Of a stretch of 64,000 nt of DNA, positions 51,401 through 55,934 are shown in pieces. The notes beneath the pieces are model-generated. The model did no database searches. It was not told the DNA's origin and saw only the letters and a program-made list of their open reading frames with translations. Position 1 is the stretch's first letter; each line of letters starts with the position of its first letter. The DNA lies in NCBI GenBank assembly GCA_034231615.1, contig CM067317.1:43223531-43287530 (forward strand), in the 5' to 3' direction. The position numbers were made by a program, and so were the translations under genes. This DNA comes from Meghimatium bilineatum (taxonomy: Eukaryota > Mollusca > Gastropoda > Stylommatophora > Philomycidae).

Positions 51401-54400
51401 AAGCCGTTTGCTTTGTGCTCAAGAGGTAATTGTGTGAATCCTACTCGGGACATCTTGTTCACAAGGTGGAATTTTTGTTTAGATAACTGAGGATTATCTA
51501 TAGAAGCTGTGGAGTTATGTGCTATGAGTGGTACTCTCAAAGGCAACTTTCACTTCACTGAGAGGGATCAAGGGCAACCCACGTACAATGAACTCATTGC
51601 TTTACTCCTTTTCAAATTTTACATTTTAGTTGAGATAGAATGCTAAAGAGTGCATATTTTGTACTATCTTGGAAATCACAAGTAGACATACAAACAAGAA
51701 AGTTTATATTTTTATCAAATATTTCTTAGAACTCCAGACAGTTGTAGAGTCCATCCATAAGACTTGTCTGACGTTGTACACATCTGATGATGGTAGCTTT
51801 TTGTATAGTTACATAGTCATGAAACAGGCCAGTGTACAATTTCAAATGGACAACGAGGCCTTGAAAGTTTCACATGATTGCTTGCCTTGGCAGAAAGTAC
51901 CTTGCACACACATTTGGACTAACAAACTCTCAGCTCTCATGATTAGTCCGAAGGGAAAGGCAATGCGCTTGGAAACGAGCAAAAACTGCAGGAGATACTA
52001 GCAGATGATTTAATACACCATTGACTGCCTGAGGGTCTCTTCTCCATATTTTCTGTAAGGGGTCACTCTCTTATTCTGAGAAACTCCTGATCTATAGATC
52101 TAACAAACAAAAAAAGATATTTCTGTTGTGATTCTCATACTAAGTCAGAATATGTCTTTATTTACAGGTTTGTTAGCGTTTCTGACTTATATGAACCACA
52201 AGATGATGGCCAGGACAGCAAGGTAAGCATGACCACCAACATTCTGTATAAAAAGATCTTTAACTGTAGGTAAATCCTTTCTGCATGGAGGTCGGAAATT
52301 GTCACCAGAAGCTCACCAGACCAACCACTATTCATCCAAAAATCACCATACATAAAAAAAACAACCACCATGCATAAGACAACCAGTGCATCAGAAAACC
52401 ATTTTGAATAAGAATACCACTATACATCAGAAAATCACCAATAGATGACATGCCTATATAGTGAGGTTTTCTTCTTGCGGAAGAACCATAACAATTCATC
52501 GATACAGTTGTTTTTACCTCCCTTGAGTAGCAGTATTTCTCAAATCATTATATAATTTAAAATTATATAAAAAAAGTTAACCATTTAGCTACCAACATTA
52601 CAGATTTAGGCATGTTTCAAGTGAACGAAAGAAGAAGAAGCTACAAACATTGTTCAGCTCGTAAGAGTGGTTAGAATCCAGAATGCAGCAATGCGCATCA
52701 TTCTTGGGTGCACAAGAGACACATTGACAAGAGCTATGTGGTACCTACTTGACTGTCCTACAGCAGAGCACAGGCATACCTTCAGATACATGCAGATAAG
52801 GAATATCCATTGCATTCCAAAAGAAGGATAAAGGTAACAAACTTAAGAGAGGGAAGTTGTGGATGAAACATGCTGAAGATGTCATACAAAGCGTGTGTAG
52901 ATTGCAGGATGTGGCAGTAAGTGCAGAATAGATAAGTCTATCCAAAGATTTCGAAACTGGTTTGAGAGTAGTAATAGCAAATAGTAGGGAATGCATAGAA
53001 TGGTGTCTCACGGCTCTGGAGCAAGAAGTGCAAGCTTTTATCAGTGAAAATGCCAAAGAGGGGGATGTGATTATATACACTGACGGATCTGTGATTAGAC
53101 ATGTTTGCAGTACTTGGGCCTTCACAGCTTAGTGCACATGTAAAATGATCAGGGAGGAGAGTGGGACCTTTGCTGTGAGTATGATTTTCGCCTAATAAGC
53201 TCTCTCAAGCACTGCAGCATTGATCCTAGCTCCTGGGAGACTACAGCACTTGATCGCTCAGCCTGGCATACCCAGATCACTACTGGCATCACGATATTTG
53301 ATAAAGAAAGAACACTGTGGGCAATCAACAAGCACAAGAAGTGGAGGGACAAATCCAAAAATTCTTCTACCCCGAACCTTCAGCACTCCTGCATGCACTG
53401 TAATAGAACTTTCCGTGCACAAATCAGACTCATCGGGCATCTACAAACTCACAAACCACATTAGATAATTACCAATTTTAATTATTATTATTATTTTTTT
53501 TCATTGCATTTATTGTTTTTCATGTCATGCTCATCTTCGCTTGCGAAGGAGGAACATCATCATCATCATGATTATGGAGATTATGGTGGTGATCAGGGCG
53601 TTTGAGTGGGTAGGCACACAGAAGGCACCACAGGTCTGCATCTTGAGTGAGTGACTATGAGTATGATTAGGAAGGTACAAGTGGGTCTCGTTCGTGAACA
53701 GTGGATTGAGGCCTTGAGAAAGGCGAGTTTAAAAGTAACAACATTTATTTTTGTGCTGTGACATATGGGTGTTCTAGGCAATGGAAGAGCAGATCAACTG
53801 GCATCATGCACGATTGTGGTACAGGGCAATGGGGTAATAGATCGAGCTGACATTTTGAACTCCATTAAAAAAAATTAGCACACGAGAGTGAGACTAGTGT
53901 GGATTATGATTCCTTTTCAATGTCCAGGATTAAAGATCAGGGTTTCAAATGTAGTATTGCTAAAAGTGAACATTTTGAAGGACGCAGTAGAATGATGGTC
54001 AACTAGCAGAGGATCGGTACTGTCAGCAGAAGTGTAATGGCAGATACACTCAGGGAGAGATCGGAGAAACTATGTGTCCCGTTTGCAGTAATGATAATCC
54101 GATGACTAACTAAACATTGTTCTCAGTAACTTATCTCGTCTGTGCTAAATTCTTTTATTGTCCTACAAAAGTAAGAATGCTTCCACAATACTGGCTTTTT
54201 GTTAACGGTAGAAAATATACATCGCATGGATGGAATATTTGATGTGTACTGACGCTTGGTTATTTCATAGTGAAATTGTTTTTAGTAATGGGGAGATAGT
54301 AACCACAAAAAAGGTTAACTTGTCAATAGCAGTCAGATAGAGGAACAAGTAAACTTGTGTGTAGCAGCTAAAAGGTTAAAGAAACGTTTTAAGAGAAAAA

Positions 54401-55790
54401 AAAAGGTAGAATGAATCAATGTTTTGACCAAAAGGTCTTTTTCCATATAGGGACACACACAGGCTTGAAGGAACAATTAGCTGAAGACTACATAGAATTA
54501 TGTAATCTACATGAAACTATCAGAAATGAGAATAGAGTAACAAAAAGGAAAAGCACTGTATATGGCCTTTTTCATCTTGAGAGATTGTCTGAAACAACCC
54601 TGTATCAGTAGGGGTTGAGGTGGTACGAGCAGGGCAGGACTCTCATGACTGAATAAACCAACAAGCCCTTATATGGGCATCTTAGGGTAAAAGAAAACGA
54701 GGAAGACTTAAAGCAACCCTAAAAATCACTATACTTAAAGAAGGAGAAATAATAGGCTGCAAGACCATACAAGAACTAAAGCTGCAGGCAGTGGGACCGC
54801 AACACATGGAGAATAAAAACCTCTTTCCTTTGAGTCGCCTGCGGCATGAAAGGAAAGGAAGGAACAAACTATTTGAATGCATAGGTCTGCATCAAACTAA
54901 ACAAGAATCAAGATGGTTATATCATCCTATAGGCCTAAATATTTCATTGGTCTGGACCAAGTTGTTATAATGGCATTTGACCAAGTTGTTATAAAGGCAT
55001 TTTATGAAGTTGTTATAAAGGCATTTTATGAAGTTGTTATAAAGGCATTTGACCAAGTTGTTATAATGGCATTTGACCAAGTGTTATAAAGACATTGGAC
55101 CAAGTTATTATAAAGGCATTTGACCAAGTTGTTATAAAAGCATTTGATCAAGTTGTTATAAAGGCATTTGACCAAGTTATTATAAAAGCATTTGATCAAG
55201 TTGTTATAATGGCATTTGACCAAGTTGTTATAAAGGCATTTTATGAAGTTGTTATAAAGGCATTTTATGAAGTTGTTATAAAGGCATTTGACCAAGTTGT
55301 TATAATGGCATTTGACCAAGTGTTATAAAGACATTGGACCAAGTTATTATAAAGGCATTTGACCAAGTTGTTATAAAAGCATTTGATCAAGTTGTTATAA
55401 AGGCATTTGACCAAGTTGTTATAAAAGCATTTGATCAAGTTGTTATAAAGGCATTTGACCAAGTTGTTATAAAAGCATTTGATCAAGTTGTTATAAAGGC
55501 ATTTGACCAAGTTGTTATAAAAGCATTTGACCAAGTTATTATAAAAGCATGTGATGAAGTTGTTATAAAAGCATTTGATGAAGTTGTTGTATTGAGATTT
55601 GACTGTAGTTGTAAGGAATGCATTAATAATACTTCACTTTTTTCAGATTTTCATCTCCACATCATATGATGCTACAACACATTTTGAAACAACATGTAAT
55701 GATGTGCTGCGCTTGTTCAAATGTATTACTGGTGAAGACTTTGATTCCTCAAAAGTGAAACACACGGACGTCGAGGCTGCCTCAGAATAA
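17572..55790 (+). CDS. Gdi: Rab GDP dissociation inhibitor, 11-exon gene (coding span)
   Basis: GDI binds GDP-bound, prenylated Rab GTPases, extracts them from membranes and returns them through the cytosol. Joining exons 17572-17616, 23392-23499, 26790-26886, 29776-29910, 35637-35832, 39164-39295, 40917-41085, 45835-45937, 50246-50390, 52168-52222 and 55647-55790 gives 1329 nt, an open 442-residue protein; animal GDIs are about 445. Every junction is GT-AG and every phase matches. Visible family motifs: N-terminal MGTG (residues 10-13) of the GDI/REP dinucleotide-binding-like fold; YYGGES (38-43); [10 protein letters not shown] (66-75) of the Rab-binding platform; [10 protein letters not shown] (from 210), [10 protein letters not shown] (228-237) and SAIYGGTYM (240-248) of the second conserved block; and a C-terminal [12 protein letters not shown]. 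The start ATG is in good context (cagccATGG). No exon is damaged. Introns run from 1.6 to 5.8 kb and are full of transposons. The alternative, a REP/CHM protein, is unlikely because the REP-specific insert is absent. Confidence 0.97.
18115..19265 (+). pseudogene. LINE with C-terminal C2H2 motif (intron 1)
   Basis: A long frame with a single in-frame stop (18351): [20 protein letters not shown] (RT motif with ADD), [66 protein letters not shown], and a zinc-finger-like [21 protein letters not shown] deletion removes residues after the HVRQL segment. The 3' end has a hairpin cttcgcttgcgaag then ggaggaacat. 5'-truncated. Confidence 0.85.
19395..19781. mobile_element. TTAA-flanked MITE, 379 bp
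   Basis: TTAA at 19395-19398 and 19778-19781 flank an element starting CCTTTAGCAAGCTGTGTTTA and ending, as reverse complement, CCTTTAGCACTCTGTGTTTA (20 of 22 terminal bases identical). No coding capacity. Interior blocks (atttcactgaatatac, gggcaaaa) match the right arm of the element at 47896-50139. TTAA targets and CC(Y) ends are known from piggyBac-like and some other superfamilies. Confidence 0.85.
20163..20535 (-). pseudogene. LINE C-terminal fragment, ATG-tailed family
   Basis: Minus-strand relative of 29146-29660: same order of landmarks (ctgcaatgaaggttggctgc, gtgcactctgctga, ctcttgctcgccttcctttg, tccatgatgttc). The coding frame is broken. Confidence 0.65.
20895..21800 (+). pseudogene. 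RNase H domain of a non-LTR retrotransposon
   Basis: A long frame with one stop (TAA at 21348): [20 protein letters not shown], then [23 protein letters not shown] and [20 protein letters not shown]. The order and the acidic residues (D in YTDGS, E in MEIEG, D in LTDSQS, D in ESAD) are those of a type I RNase H, as in I/R1/Ingi-type LINEs. The frame ends near 21731. Confidence 0.85.
22360..22470 (+). repeat. 33-bp tandem repeat, 3 copies
   Basis: Unit attctgtcagctacgagagc followed by tcgccacatgttg. The period is a multiple of three, so it reads as SVSYESSPH in one frame. Not thought to be coding. Confidence 0.75.
22535..22645 (+). repeat. 34-bp tandem repeat, ~3 copies
   Basis: Unit ctacattgaagacccaaatg followed by aaattaaagacag; degenerates rightward. 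Confidence 0.65.
23225..23360 (-). repeat. SINE-like family 4 fragment next to exon 2
   Basis: Reverse-complement relative of 39618-40198 (cctccttaatcgcttcctag, then gctattattttcttctc). It ends about 30 bases before the exon 2 acceptor. Confidence 0.55.
23392..23499 (+). CDS. Gdi: GDI exon 2
   Basis: Residues 16-51, beginning [10 protein letters not shown] and including the YYGGES motif. The acceptor is tttcag and the donor gtaaat; phase 0 to 0. A SINE fragment ends only about 30 bases upstream of the acceptor. Confidence 0.96.
24005..24075 (+). repeat. LINE 3' terminal fragment (hairpin family)
   Basis: Contains ttcatctttcttgtgaagga then ggaacaccatcat, the 3' terminus shared with 19230-19260, 53530-53567 and 58695-58730. 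Confidence 0.6.
25190..25410 (+). repeat. 109-bp direct duplication
   Basis: Two units start aaaggaggattttac at 25190 and 25299, a period of 109, with a few substitutions. A third begins near 25400 (gattctgtcc) and stops. Confidence 0.8.
25905..26080 (+). repeat. SINE-like family 4 fragment
   Basis: Shares gtggcccaaagccgtgctga and the following aaggtgcagat and ctgtagac...attctgttct blocks with the copies at 39618-40198. It truncates a Tc1-like element. Confidence 0.6.
26090..26702 (-). pseudogene. Tc1-like transposase remnant, N-terminal half
   Basis: From ATG at 26380 on the minus strand: [20 protein letters not shown], then [19 protein letters not shown], a TGA stop, and [20 protein letters not shown]. 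This is the paired helix-turn-helix DNA-binding region and GRPR hook of Tc1 transposases. The right terminus at 26702 (reverse complement tactatactgttc) matches the terminus at 12914. The catalytic half is missing. Confidence 0.85.
26790..26886 (+). CDS. Gdi: GDI exon 3
   Basis: Residues 52-83 plus the first base of Gly84. It contains [18 protein letters not shown], one of the most conserved GDI/REP blocks. Acceptor gttag, donor gtaaaa; phase 0 to 1. Confidence 0.96.
27025..27088 (+). repeat. 20-bp tandem repeat, 3 copies
   Basis: Unit agttatgtttcatacccaga repeated three times with one substitution. Confidence 0.8.
27165..27315 (+). repeat. SINE-like family 4, 3' part
   Basis: ggatgtgtcaggcc, ctctagactacatcctgctg and tttgagaatgaatgcggaag match the 3' half of the 39618-40198 repeats, including the gaagaag tail. 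Confidence 0.65.
27359..27448. repeat. (TA)n microsatellite
   Basis: Nearly pure AT dinucleotide run in intron 3 with gtctacatgtag near the start. Confidence 0.95.
27770..27970 (+). repeat. SINE-like family 2
   Basis: ggcagcaacctgccgtcggg, then ccagttcccttccttgctgt, ctcatgcattaggtg and ttacagctgggtcgactgg in the same order as at 39365 and (reverse) 10585. Confidence 0.75.
27985..28110 (+). repeat. 22-bp minisatellite
   Basis: About five units of tttactttgtagacaccctg followed by ta, in intron 3. Confidence 0.8.
28395..29143 (-). pseudogene. LINE fragment, split by SINE family 1
   Basis: Left part 28395-28741 and right part 29012-29143 together parallel the uninterrupted relative at 29146-29660 (ctttccatgaagttctc continuing into aaaggtatcaattctg). 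The right part reads into the vtETWAMN-type tail seen at 13441. Confidence 0.7.
28742..29011 (-). mobile_element. tRNA-derived SINE (family 1), second copy
   Basis: Same order as 11840-12098: aacccatagtatttattaat at the 3' end, ccagggagccgttgtgatct mid-body, and the A/B-box head at the right. It sits inside a LINE fragment, with attcttatatat on one side and aatcttctatatatt on the other. Confidence 0.8.
29146..29660 (-). pseudogene. LINE C-terminus, ATG-tailed family
   Basis: The minus strand has an open stretch 29480-29241: [20 protein letters not shown], then [20 protein letters not shown] and [15 protein letters not shown], a typical LINE tail after the reverse transcriptase. The 3' end is a catcatcatc run at 29147. 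Confidence 0.8.
29776..29910 (+). CDS. Gdi: GDI exon 4
   Basis: Completes Gly84, then residues 85-128, starting [17 protein letters not shown] and containing [12 protein letters not shown]. Acceptor ctatag, donor gtaaga; phase 1 to 1. Confidence 0.96.
29965..30125 (+). repeat. tandem tRNA-like SINE heads
   Basis: Two copies about 76 bases apart of agagtggtatagaata...catggttcaaaccctgcag. An A-box-like and a clear B-box (GGTTCAAACCC) are present. No cloverleaf pairing was found, so these are SINE heads, not a tRNA gene. Confidence 0.6.
30130..31130. other. intron 4, no gene recognised
   Basis: A 196-codon open frame runs on the minus strand (29955-30545) but overlaps the SINE heads and is lysine/glutamate-rich without a domain. 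I regard it as chance. Around 30510-30590 an imperfect repeat of cctctgaaagt occurs. Confidence 0.4.
31134..31215 (-). repeat. tRNA-like SINE head
   Basis: The minus strand reads gctctgtggtggaggggtaa, then ggttcaaacccccacca: A- and B-box spacing of a tRNA-derived SINE. It shares the gtgcattcag end with the copy at 30045. Confidence 0.55.
31865..31930 (-). repeat. SINE-like family 4 fragment
   Basis: aaacctccttagtagcctct then tatgataagcatagcgggta is the reverse complement of a segment of the 39618-40198 repeat. Confidence 0.5.
32080..32155 (+). repeat. 36-bp direct repeat, 2 copies
   Basis: tgtacacatgactgtattgc then caatcttgaattctg occurs twice in a row. Confidence 0.75.
32305..32690. repeat. 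dispersed repeat, also at 38175-38540
   Basis: Long match between the two sites through aaaacatgtagatattactt, ccagaaatttgttgacaaaa, atcataatgtgtaaaggaat and cttcatgtggcaggaattct. No coding signal or terminal repeats seen. Confidence 0.8.
33365..33605 (-). pseudogene. LINE C-terminus, GRPRGRP family, (GATA)n tail
   Basis: Minus-strand relative of the 41225-42240 LINE: the encoded order is [10 protein letters not shown]...[13 protein letters not shown]...[12 protein letters not shown], and the 3' end is a tctatctatcta run. Frameshifted. Confidence 0.7.
33680..33990 (+). repeat. ~18-bp minisatellite
   Basis: About 16 imperfect units of aagctgacaaacagtcta with variants (gttgacaaac, ctgacacacag). 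Confidence 0.85.
34036..35286 (-). pseudogene. mariner-like element, inactive
   Basis: Terminal inverted repeats: left cgaaagtggttgaaaagttt (34036 on), right as reverse complement cgaggggtggttgaaaagtt (ending 35286), each flanked by TA. The minus strand encodes mariner-like pieces, [25 protein letters not shown] and [15 protein letters not shown], in different frames. The HDNA block around the second catalytic Asp has become CFRTMRPAH. 1251 bp, in intron 4. Confidence 0.85.
35637..35832 (+). CDS. Gdi: GDI exon 5
   Basis: Residues 129-193, with [14 protein letters not shown] and [13 protein letters not shown], both strongly conserved in GDIs. The acceptor follows a T-rich tract (tttttcag); donor gtacat. 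It ends with two bases of Ser194. Confidence 0.96.
35905..36165 (+). mobile_element. tRNA-derived SINE
   Basis: ggtgcatggcttagtgatta (A-box-like TGGCTTAGTGATTAGAGC) and gtgaggtccaggttttggct (diverged B-box), then a ~180-bp body ending aggacaacatgcagtattga. In intron 5, about 70 bases after exon 5. Confidence 0.65.
36235..36770 (-). pseudogene. LINE C-terminus, [10 protein letters not shown] family
   Basis: Minus-strand relative of 14935-15325: [20 protein letters not shown], then [19 protein letters not shown], a frame change, [17 protein letters not shown] and a C-terminus with [17 protein letters not shown]. 3' tail gttatgttcctcc in + orientation. Confidence 0.8.
36845..37180 (-). pseudogene. 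decayed LINE RT tail
   Basis: The minus strand contains [29 protein letters not shown] and [18 protein letters not shown], aligning with the YGSETWT...RRILGI.W.DK...RRLRWLGH order of LINE tails. Several stops. Confidence 0.6.
37430..38725 (-). pseudogene. LINE fragment split by a TTAA-flanked insertion
   Basis: Left half 37430-37634 (caaggtgtcatgtctttaa) and right half from 38591 (ttaaatatgtctaaaatact) rejoin to match the uninterrupted relative at 29300-29460 (gtgtcatgtcttttaatgtg). The break point is a TTAA on both sides. Confidence 0.75.
37635..38590. mobile_element. ~960-bp TTAA-flanked insertion
   Basis: Left end CCTTTAGGACCCCAG directly after TTAA (37631-37634). Subterminal block cgtgataactttttgtttgt matches the reverse of 47563-47895. 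The right end is uncertain: ctaaagttaa and aaagttaa occur several times between 38552 and 38594. It includes the dispersed repeat shared with 32305. No coding frame. Confidence 0.65.
38750..38900 (-). repeat. LINE 3' end, (TTGA)n-tailed family
   Basis: The reverse complement of cccataatccattaaggtca...tcctccagcgatttctatc matches the last 140 bases of the LINE at 44290-45307. Confidence 0.7.
39164..39295 (+). CDS. Gdi: GDI exon 6
   Basis: Residues 194-237, including [19 protein letters not shown] and [10 protein letters not shown]. Acceptor cttaag has a weak polypyrimidine tract; donor gtatcc. Two bases of Arg238 are left for the next exon. Confidence 0.96.
39365..39617 (+). repeat. SINE-like family 2
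   Basis: atggcagcagcctgccacgg, ccagttcccttccttgctgt, actcatgcatcaggcaccca and gtaacccggtgatag in the order seen in the other two copies. Confidence 0.75.
39618..40206 (+). repeat. two tandem copies of ~290-bp SINE-like family 4
   Basis: Units begin tatcaact at 39618, 39910 and 40199 (periods 292 and 289). Each reads tgttgc(t/c)ggggcccgaaag...ggcgactaaggaggttatg...gcattccgttctccggacta...gaagaagaag. They differ by scattered substitutions. No tRNA head is visible. These are the most complete copies of a family seen at ten other places here. Confidence 0.85.
40345..40460 (+). repeat. SINE-like family 4 fragment, diverged
   Basis: ctgggtgttgctggcaacca then agaatagtaacactac; the match fades after about 100 bases. 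Confidence 0.45.
40917..41085 (+). CDS. Gdi: GDI exon 7
   Basis: Completes Arg238 and encodes residues 239-294, from [14 protein letters not shown] to [15 protein letters not shown]. The acceptor ttgaag is weak but is the only one that keeps frame. Donor gtaatt, phase 0. Confidence 0.95.
41225..42240 (+). pseudogene. LINE (RT and C-terminus) in intron 7
   Basis: [11 protein letters not shown] (RT motif) in one frame, then [39 protein letters not shown], a tail with [39 protein letters not shown] and a stop after RKLFYP. The 3' UTR ends in a gatagatagata tail. At least two frame changes and a 5' truncation. The reverse relative is at 33365. Confidence 0.85.
42258..43605 (-). mobile_element. 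complete mariner element, 1348 bp
   Basis: Perfect 31-bp terminal inverted repeats: cgaggcgtgttcaaatgaaa at 42258 and its reverse complement ending at 43605, flanked by TA on both sides (42256-42257, 43606-43607). It contains one uninterrupted transposase. Identical ends and an open frame point to recent insertion. In intron 7 of GDI, opposite to the gene. Confidence 0.95.
42380..43468 (-). CDS. mariner transposase, apparently intact
   Basis: 362 codons, close to the usual ~345 for mariner; Met9 (MAGVIPNP) is an alternative start. The transposase binds the element ends and cuts and pastes at TA. N-terminal helix-turn-helix region at residues 20-110 ([17 protein letters not shown]); linker motif WVPRML (134-139), close to the mariner WVPHEL. 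The catalytic triad is complete: Asp173 in VAGDESW, Asp267 in LLHDNAHPH, Asp302 in YSPDLSPCD, with 34 residues between the last two (DD34D). No stops or frameshifts. Activity is inferred, not shown. It sits between the two inverted repeats with short untranslated flanks. Confidence 0.95.
   Translation of the reverse strand: MLQKTVNNMAGVIPNPSKVNQRAVIQFLSFEGCQAVNIHRRMKAAYGDKCLSRTRVMEWVRMFKDGRELTADLARPGQAHIVATEEAIAVLDKAVLTDRRRSIRSLAEEFHMSIGTAHMVVRKKLNYRKVCSQWVPRMLTDHHKEERMGWSLNHLMRYRAEGDAFLLSIVAGDESWCHHYEPSSKIDSMQWKHPGSPKPKKFKTQVSAGKVMVTAFFDHEGLLLTDFKEPGVNINAAHYKDTLDKLHKAIKAKRPGRLSQGVILLHDNAHPHVAKIVQETLAKKNWEVLHHPAYSPDLSPCDFHLFGPLKKALKGQRFNSDADVKTAVTTWFREQPRNFFSDGIRRLPKQWDACLNAYGDFF
43608..44289. 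other. intron 7 spacer, no gene recognised
   Basis: A-rich stretches and short open frames only. A segment near 43850-44000 weakly resembles LINE tail sequence ([17 protein letters not shown]-like) but I cannot confirm it. Confidence 0.35.
44290..45307 (+). pseudogene. LINE (RT to 3' end) with (TTGA)n tail
   Basis: [40 protein letters not shown] (catalytic ADD), [18 protein letters not shown], frameshift near 44757, [36 protein letters not shown], and a C-terminus [20 protein letters not shown] before the stop. A ~36-bp insertion with 9-bp inverted ends interrupts SRGR near 45110. The tail is ttgattgattgattgac. 5'-truncated. Confidence 0.88.
45690..45860 (+). repeat. 48-49 bp tandem repeat copying the exon 8 acceptor
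   Basis: ttgacaggttgctcat at 45731, tgacaggttgctcataccat at 45781, and the true site gcaggttgttcgtgccatat at 45831 have AG dinucleotides 49 and 48 bases apart. Matching extends about 20 nt into exon 8, then into ttattgattgaatgatt. A diverged first unit begins near 45690. Confidence 0.8.
45835..45937 (+). CDS. Gdi: GDI exon 8
   Basis: Residues 295-328, [17 protein letters not shown] to [12 protein letters not shown], plus one base of Asp329. Acceptor attgcag, donor gtaact. The acceptor and the first ~20 nt are partly duplicated in a tandem repeat immediately upstream (see separate entry). Confidence 0.96.
46060..46553. mobile_element. possible TTAA-flanked MITE, 486 bp
   Basis: TTAA at 46060-46063 and 46550-46553. 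Ends are CACTTTGCTGGCC and, reversed, CCCTTTACTAATC (9 of 13 match). Weak; it may be chance in AT-rich DNA. Confidence 0.3.
46970..47215 (+). repeat. SINE-like family 5
   Basis: Same order as 51385-51605: taagccatttgctttgtgct, ctgaggattatc, ggagttaaccctatg, gggcaacatgagtacaatga. The head (ggggctaag..gtgctaaggtggtcgtgggttttatcc) has tRNA-like spacing. Confidence 0.65.
47283..47895 (-). mobile_element. inverted short relative of the TTAA element
   Basis: Read on the minus strand from 47895 it begins CCTTTAGCATGTTATGTTTA after TTAA (47896-47899), contains gtgataactttttagttgtt like the element at 37635, then ctcaagatttcc and a ~230-bp arm (47283-47515) that is an inverted match to 49805-50037. 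Its far end is truncated, abutting SINE family 5. Confidence 0.7.
47896..50143. mobile_element. TTAA-flanked element with orphan coding region
   Basis: It starts at the junction TTAA (47896) with sequence found internally in the inverted copy (tctatttgaagaacttacct), then a minus-strand coding region, then a right arm ending ttctaaagg before TTAA (50140-50143). The right arm matches the MITE at 19399-19777 (atttcactgaatatac, tgtcatgtcgatttgcc, cgggcaaaacat). Its own left terminus is not present; the inverted copy sits there. Confidence 0.65.
48273..49640 (-). pseudogene. conserved protein of unknown class, inside TTAA element
   Basis: Minus-strand coding, broken by a TGA (49093), a one-base loss near 49024 and a frameshift near 48740. 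Readable order: [174 protein letters not shown] recall the same order in multicopy uncharacterised proteins of many arthropods and cnidarians. Conserved acidic positions (FIDS, ADLK, WDSR, ERFHQD) would suit an RNase H-fold nuclease, but that is inference. Function is unknown. Confidence 0.7.
50246..50390 (+). CDS. Gdi: GDI exon 9
   Basis: Completes Asp329; residues 330-376, [12 protein letters not shown] to LDLLGTIEE. Acceptor ttgtag, donor gtgagt. The right end of a TTAA-flanked transposon lies only about 100 bases upstream. Confidence 0.96.
50953..51068 (+). repeat. 57-bp direct duplication
   Basis: attgcaggacaatggt(c/t)cta...gatgtagaccag(t/c)aaatagaa occurs at 50953 and 51010. Each copy holds a potential acceptor (attgcag). 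It belongs to the dispersed repeat with ctcaaac..ccactgg at its left. Confidence 0.8.
51175..51360 (-). repeat. SINE-like family 4 fragment
   Basis: Reverse complement of the 39618-40198 family: gacacatcctattttataat...tactattctttgctcccttt. Confidence 0.6.
51385..51605 (+). repeat. SINE-like family 5
   Basis: ggatccacctggcatagtga (A-box-like) and tgtgtgaatcctactcgg (B-box-like), with the body shared with 46970-47215. Confidence 0.65.
51700..52085 (+). repeat. dispersed repeat, also at 59215-59520
   Basis: Common blocks: agccagtgtattct/aggccagtgtacaat, tttcacatg(a/t)(c/t)tgc, tgattagtcc(c/g)aaggg(a/-)aa, aactgcaggatata/aaactgcaggagata, and the gatggtttaatacaccctcg/gatgatttaatacaccattg segment. 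The left edge (gtagagtccatccataagac) is the LINE 3' end also seen at 62790. Confidence 0.6.
52168..52222 (+). CDS. Gdi: GDI exon 10
   Basis: Short exon of 55 nt: completes Lys377, then [18 protein letters not shown] (378-395). Acceptor tttacag, donor gtaagc. The SDLYEP motif is typical of the GDI C-terminal region. Confidence 0.95.
52607..54115 (+). pseudogene. RNase H-class LINE, split by a nested LINE
   Basis: [20 protein letters not shown] (RT thumb), [13 protein letters not shown] (RNase H start) before the insertion at 53187-53567; after it comes [35 protein letters not shown] (RNase H end). Many stops. Bases 52607-52634 are the tail of another copy (tttcaagtgaacgaaagaag). Confidence 0.75.
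53187..53567 (+). mobile_element. nested LINE 3' end with 6-bp target duplication
   Basis: Close relative of 18890-19260: [39 protein letters not shown]-type zinc-finger end, 3' hairpin cttcgcttgcgaag and a catcatcat tail. It is flanked by atgatt at 53181-53186 and 53568-53573, and interrupts an RNase H domain. Confidence 0.8.
54660..54880 (+). pseudogene. LINE C-terminal fragment
   Basis: [20 protein letters not shown], then [20 protein letters not shown] and [12 protein letters not shown]: the basic block and TIQELK end of a LINE ORF. Truncated 5'. Confidence 0.7.
54960..55592 (+). repeat. 24-bp minisatellite beside exon 11
   Basis: About 26 units of gaccaagttgttataaaggc followed by attt. 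Because 24 is a multiple of three, it stays open on both strands (DQVVIKAF on +, YNNLVKCL on -). A block holding the variant gtgttataaagacattgg is duplicated 239 bases apart (55081 and 55320). It ends about 55 bases before the exon 11 acceptor. Confidence 0.95.
55647..55790 (+). CDS. Gdi: GDI exon 11 (terminal coding exon)
   Basis: Residues 396-442 and a TAA stop. It begins [19 protein letters not shown] and ends HTDVEAASE. Acceptor is tttttcag. The stop codon lies inside an AATAAA hexamer (55786-55791), which is too early to be a likely polyadenylation signal. No convincing signal was found close downstream. Confidence 0.96.
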   Translation: MFISTSYDATTHFETTCNDVLRLFKCITGEDFDSSKVKHTDVEAASE

Positions 55791-55934
55791 ATTCAACAGA
55801 GAAAGAGAGAGCAAGATTTCCTTCACCACTTCTATCCTAACATTCATTTCCAGGATAAAAATTATGCTGTGTTGTCAAATTCTTTTTTAAAGTACTCACA
55901 TTTTTTGAGTGGCATATATTATTTTATTCATTGA

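Noticed and set aside
54411-54611. Small gene ([19 protein letters not shown]...)
   Set aside because: The start lies in a short dispersed repeat also at 24530 and 46680 (aatgtt(t/c)(c/t)gac..aaa); no further support.
55026-55669. Repeat proteins DQVVIKAF and YNNLVKCL
   Set aside because: Open by virtue of the 24-bp period on both strands at once; intronic.
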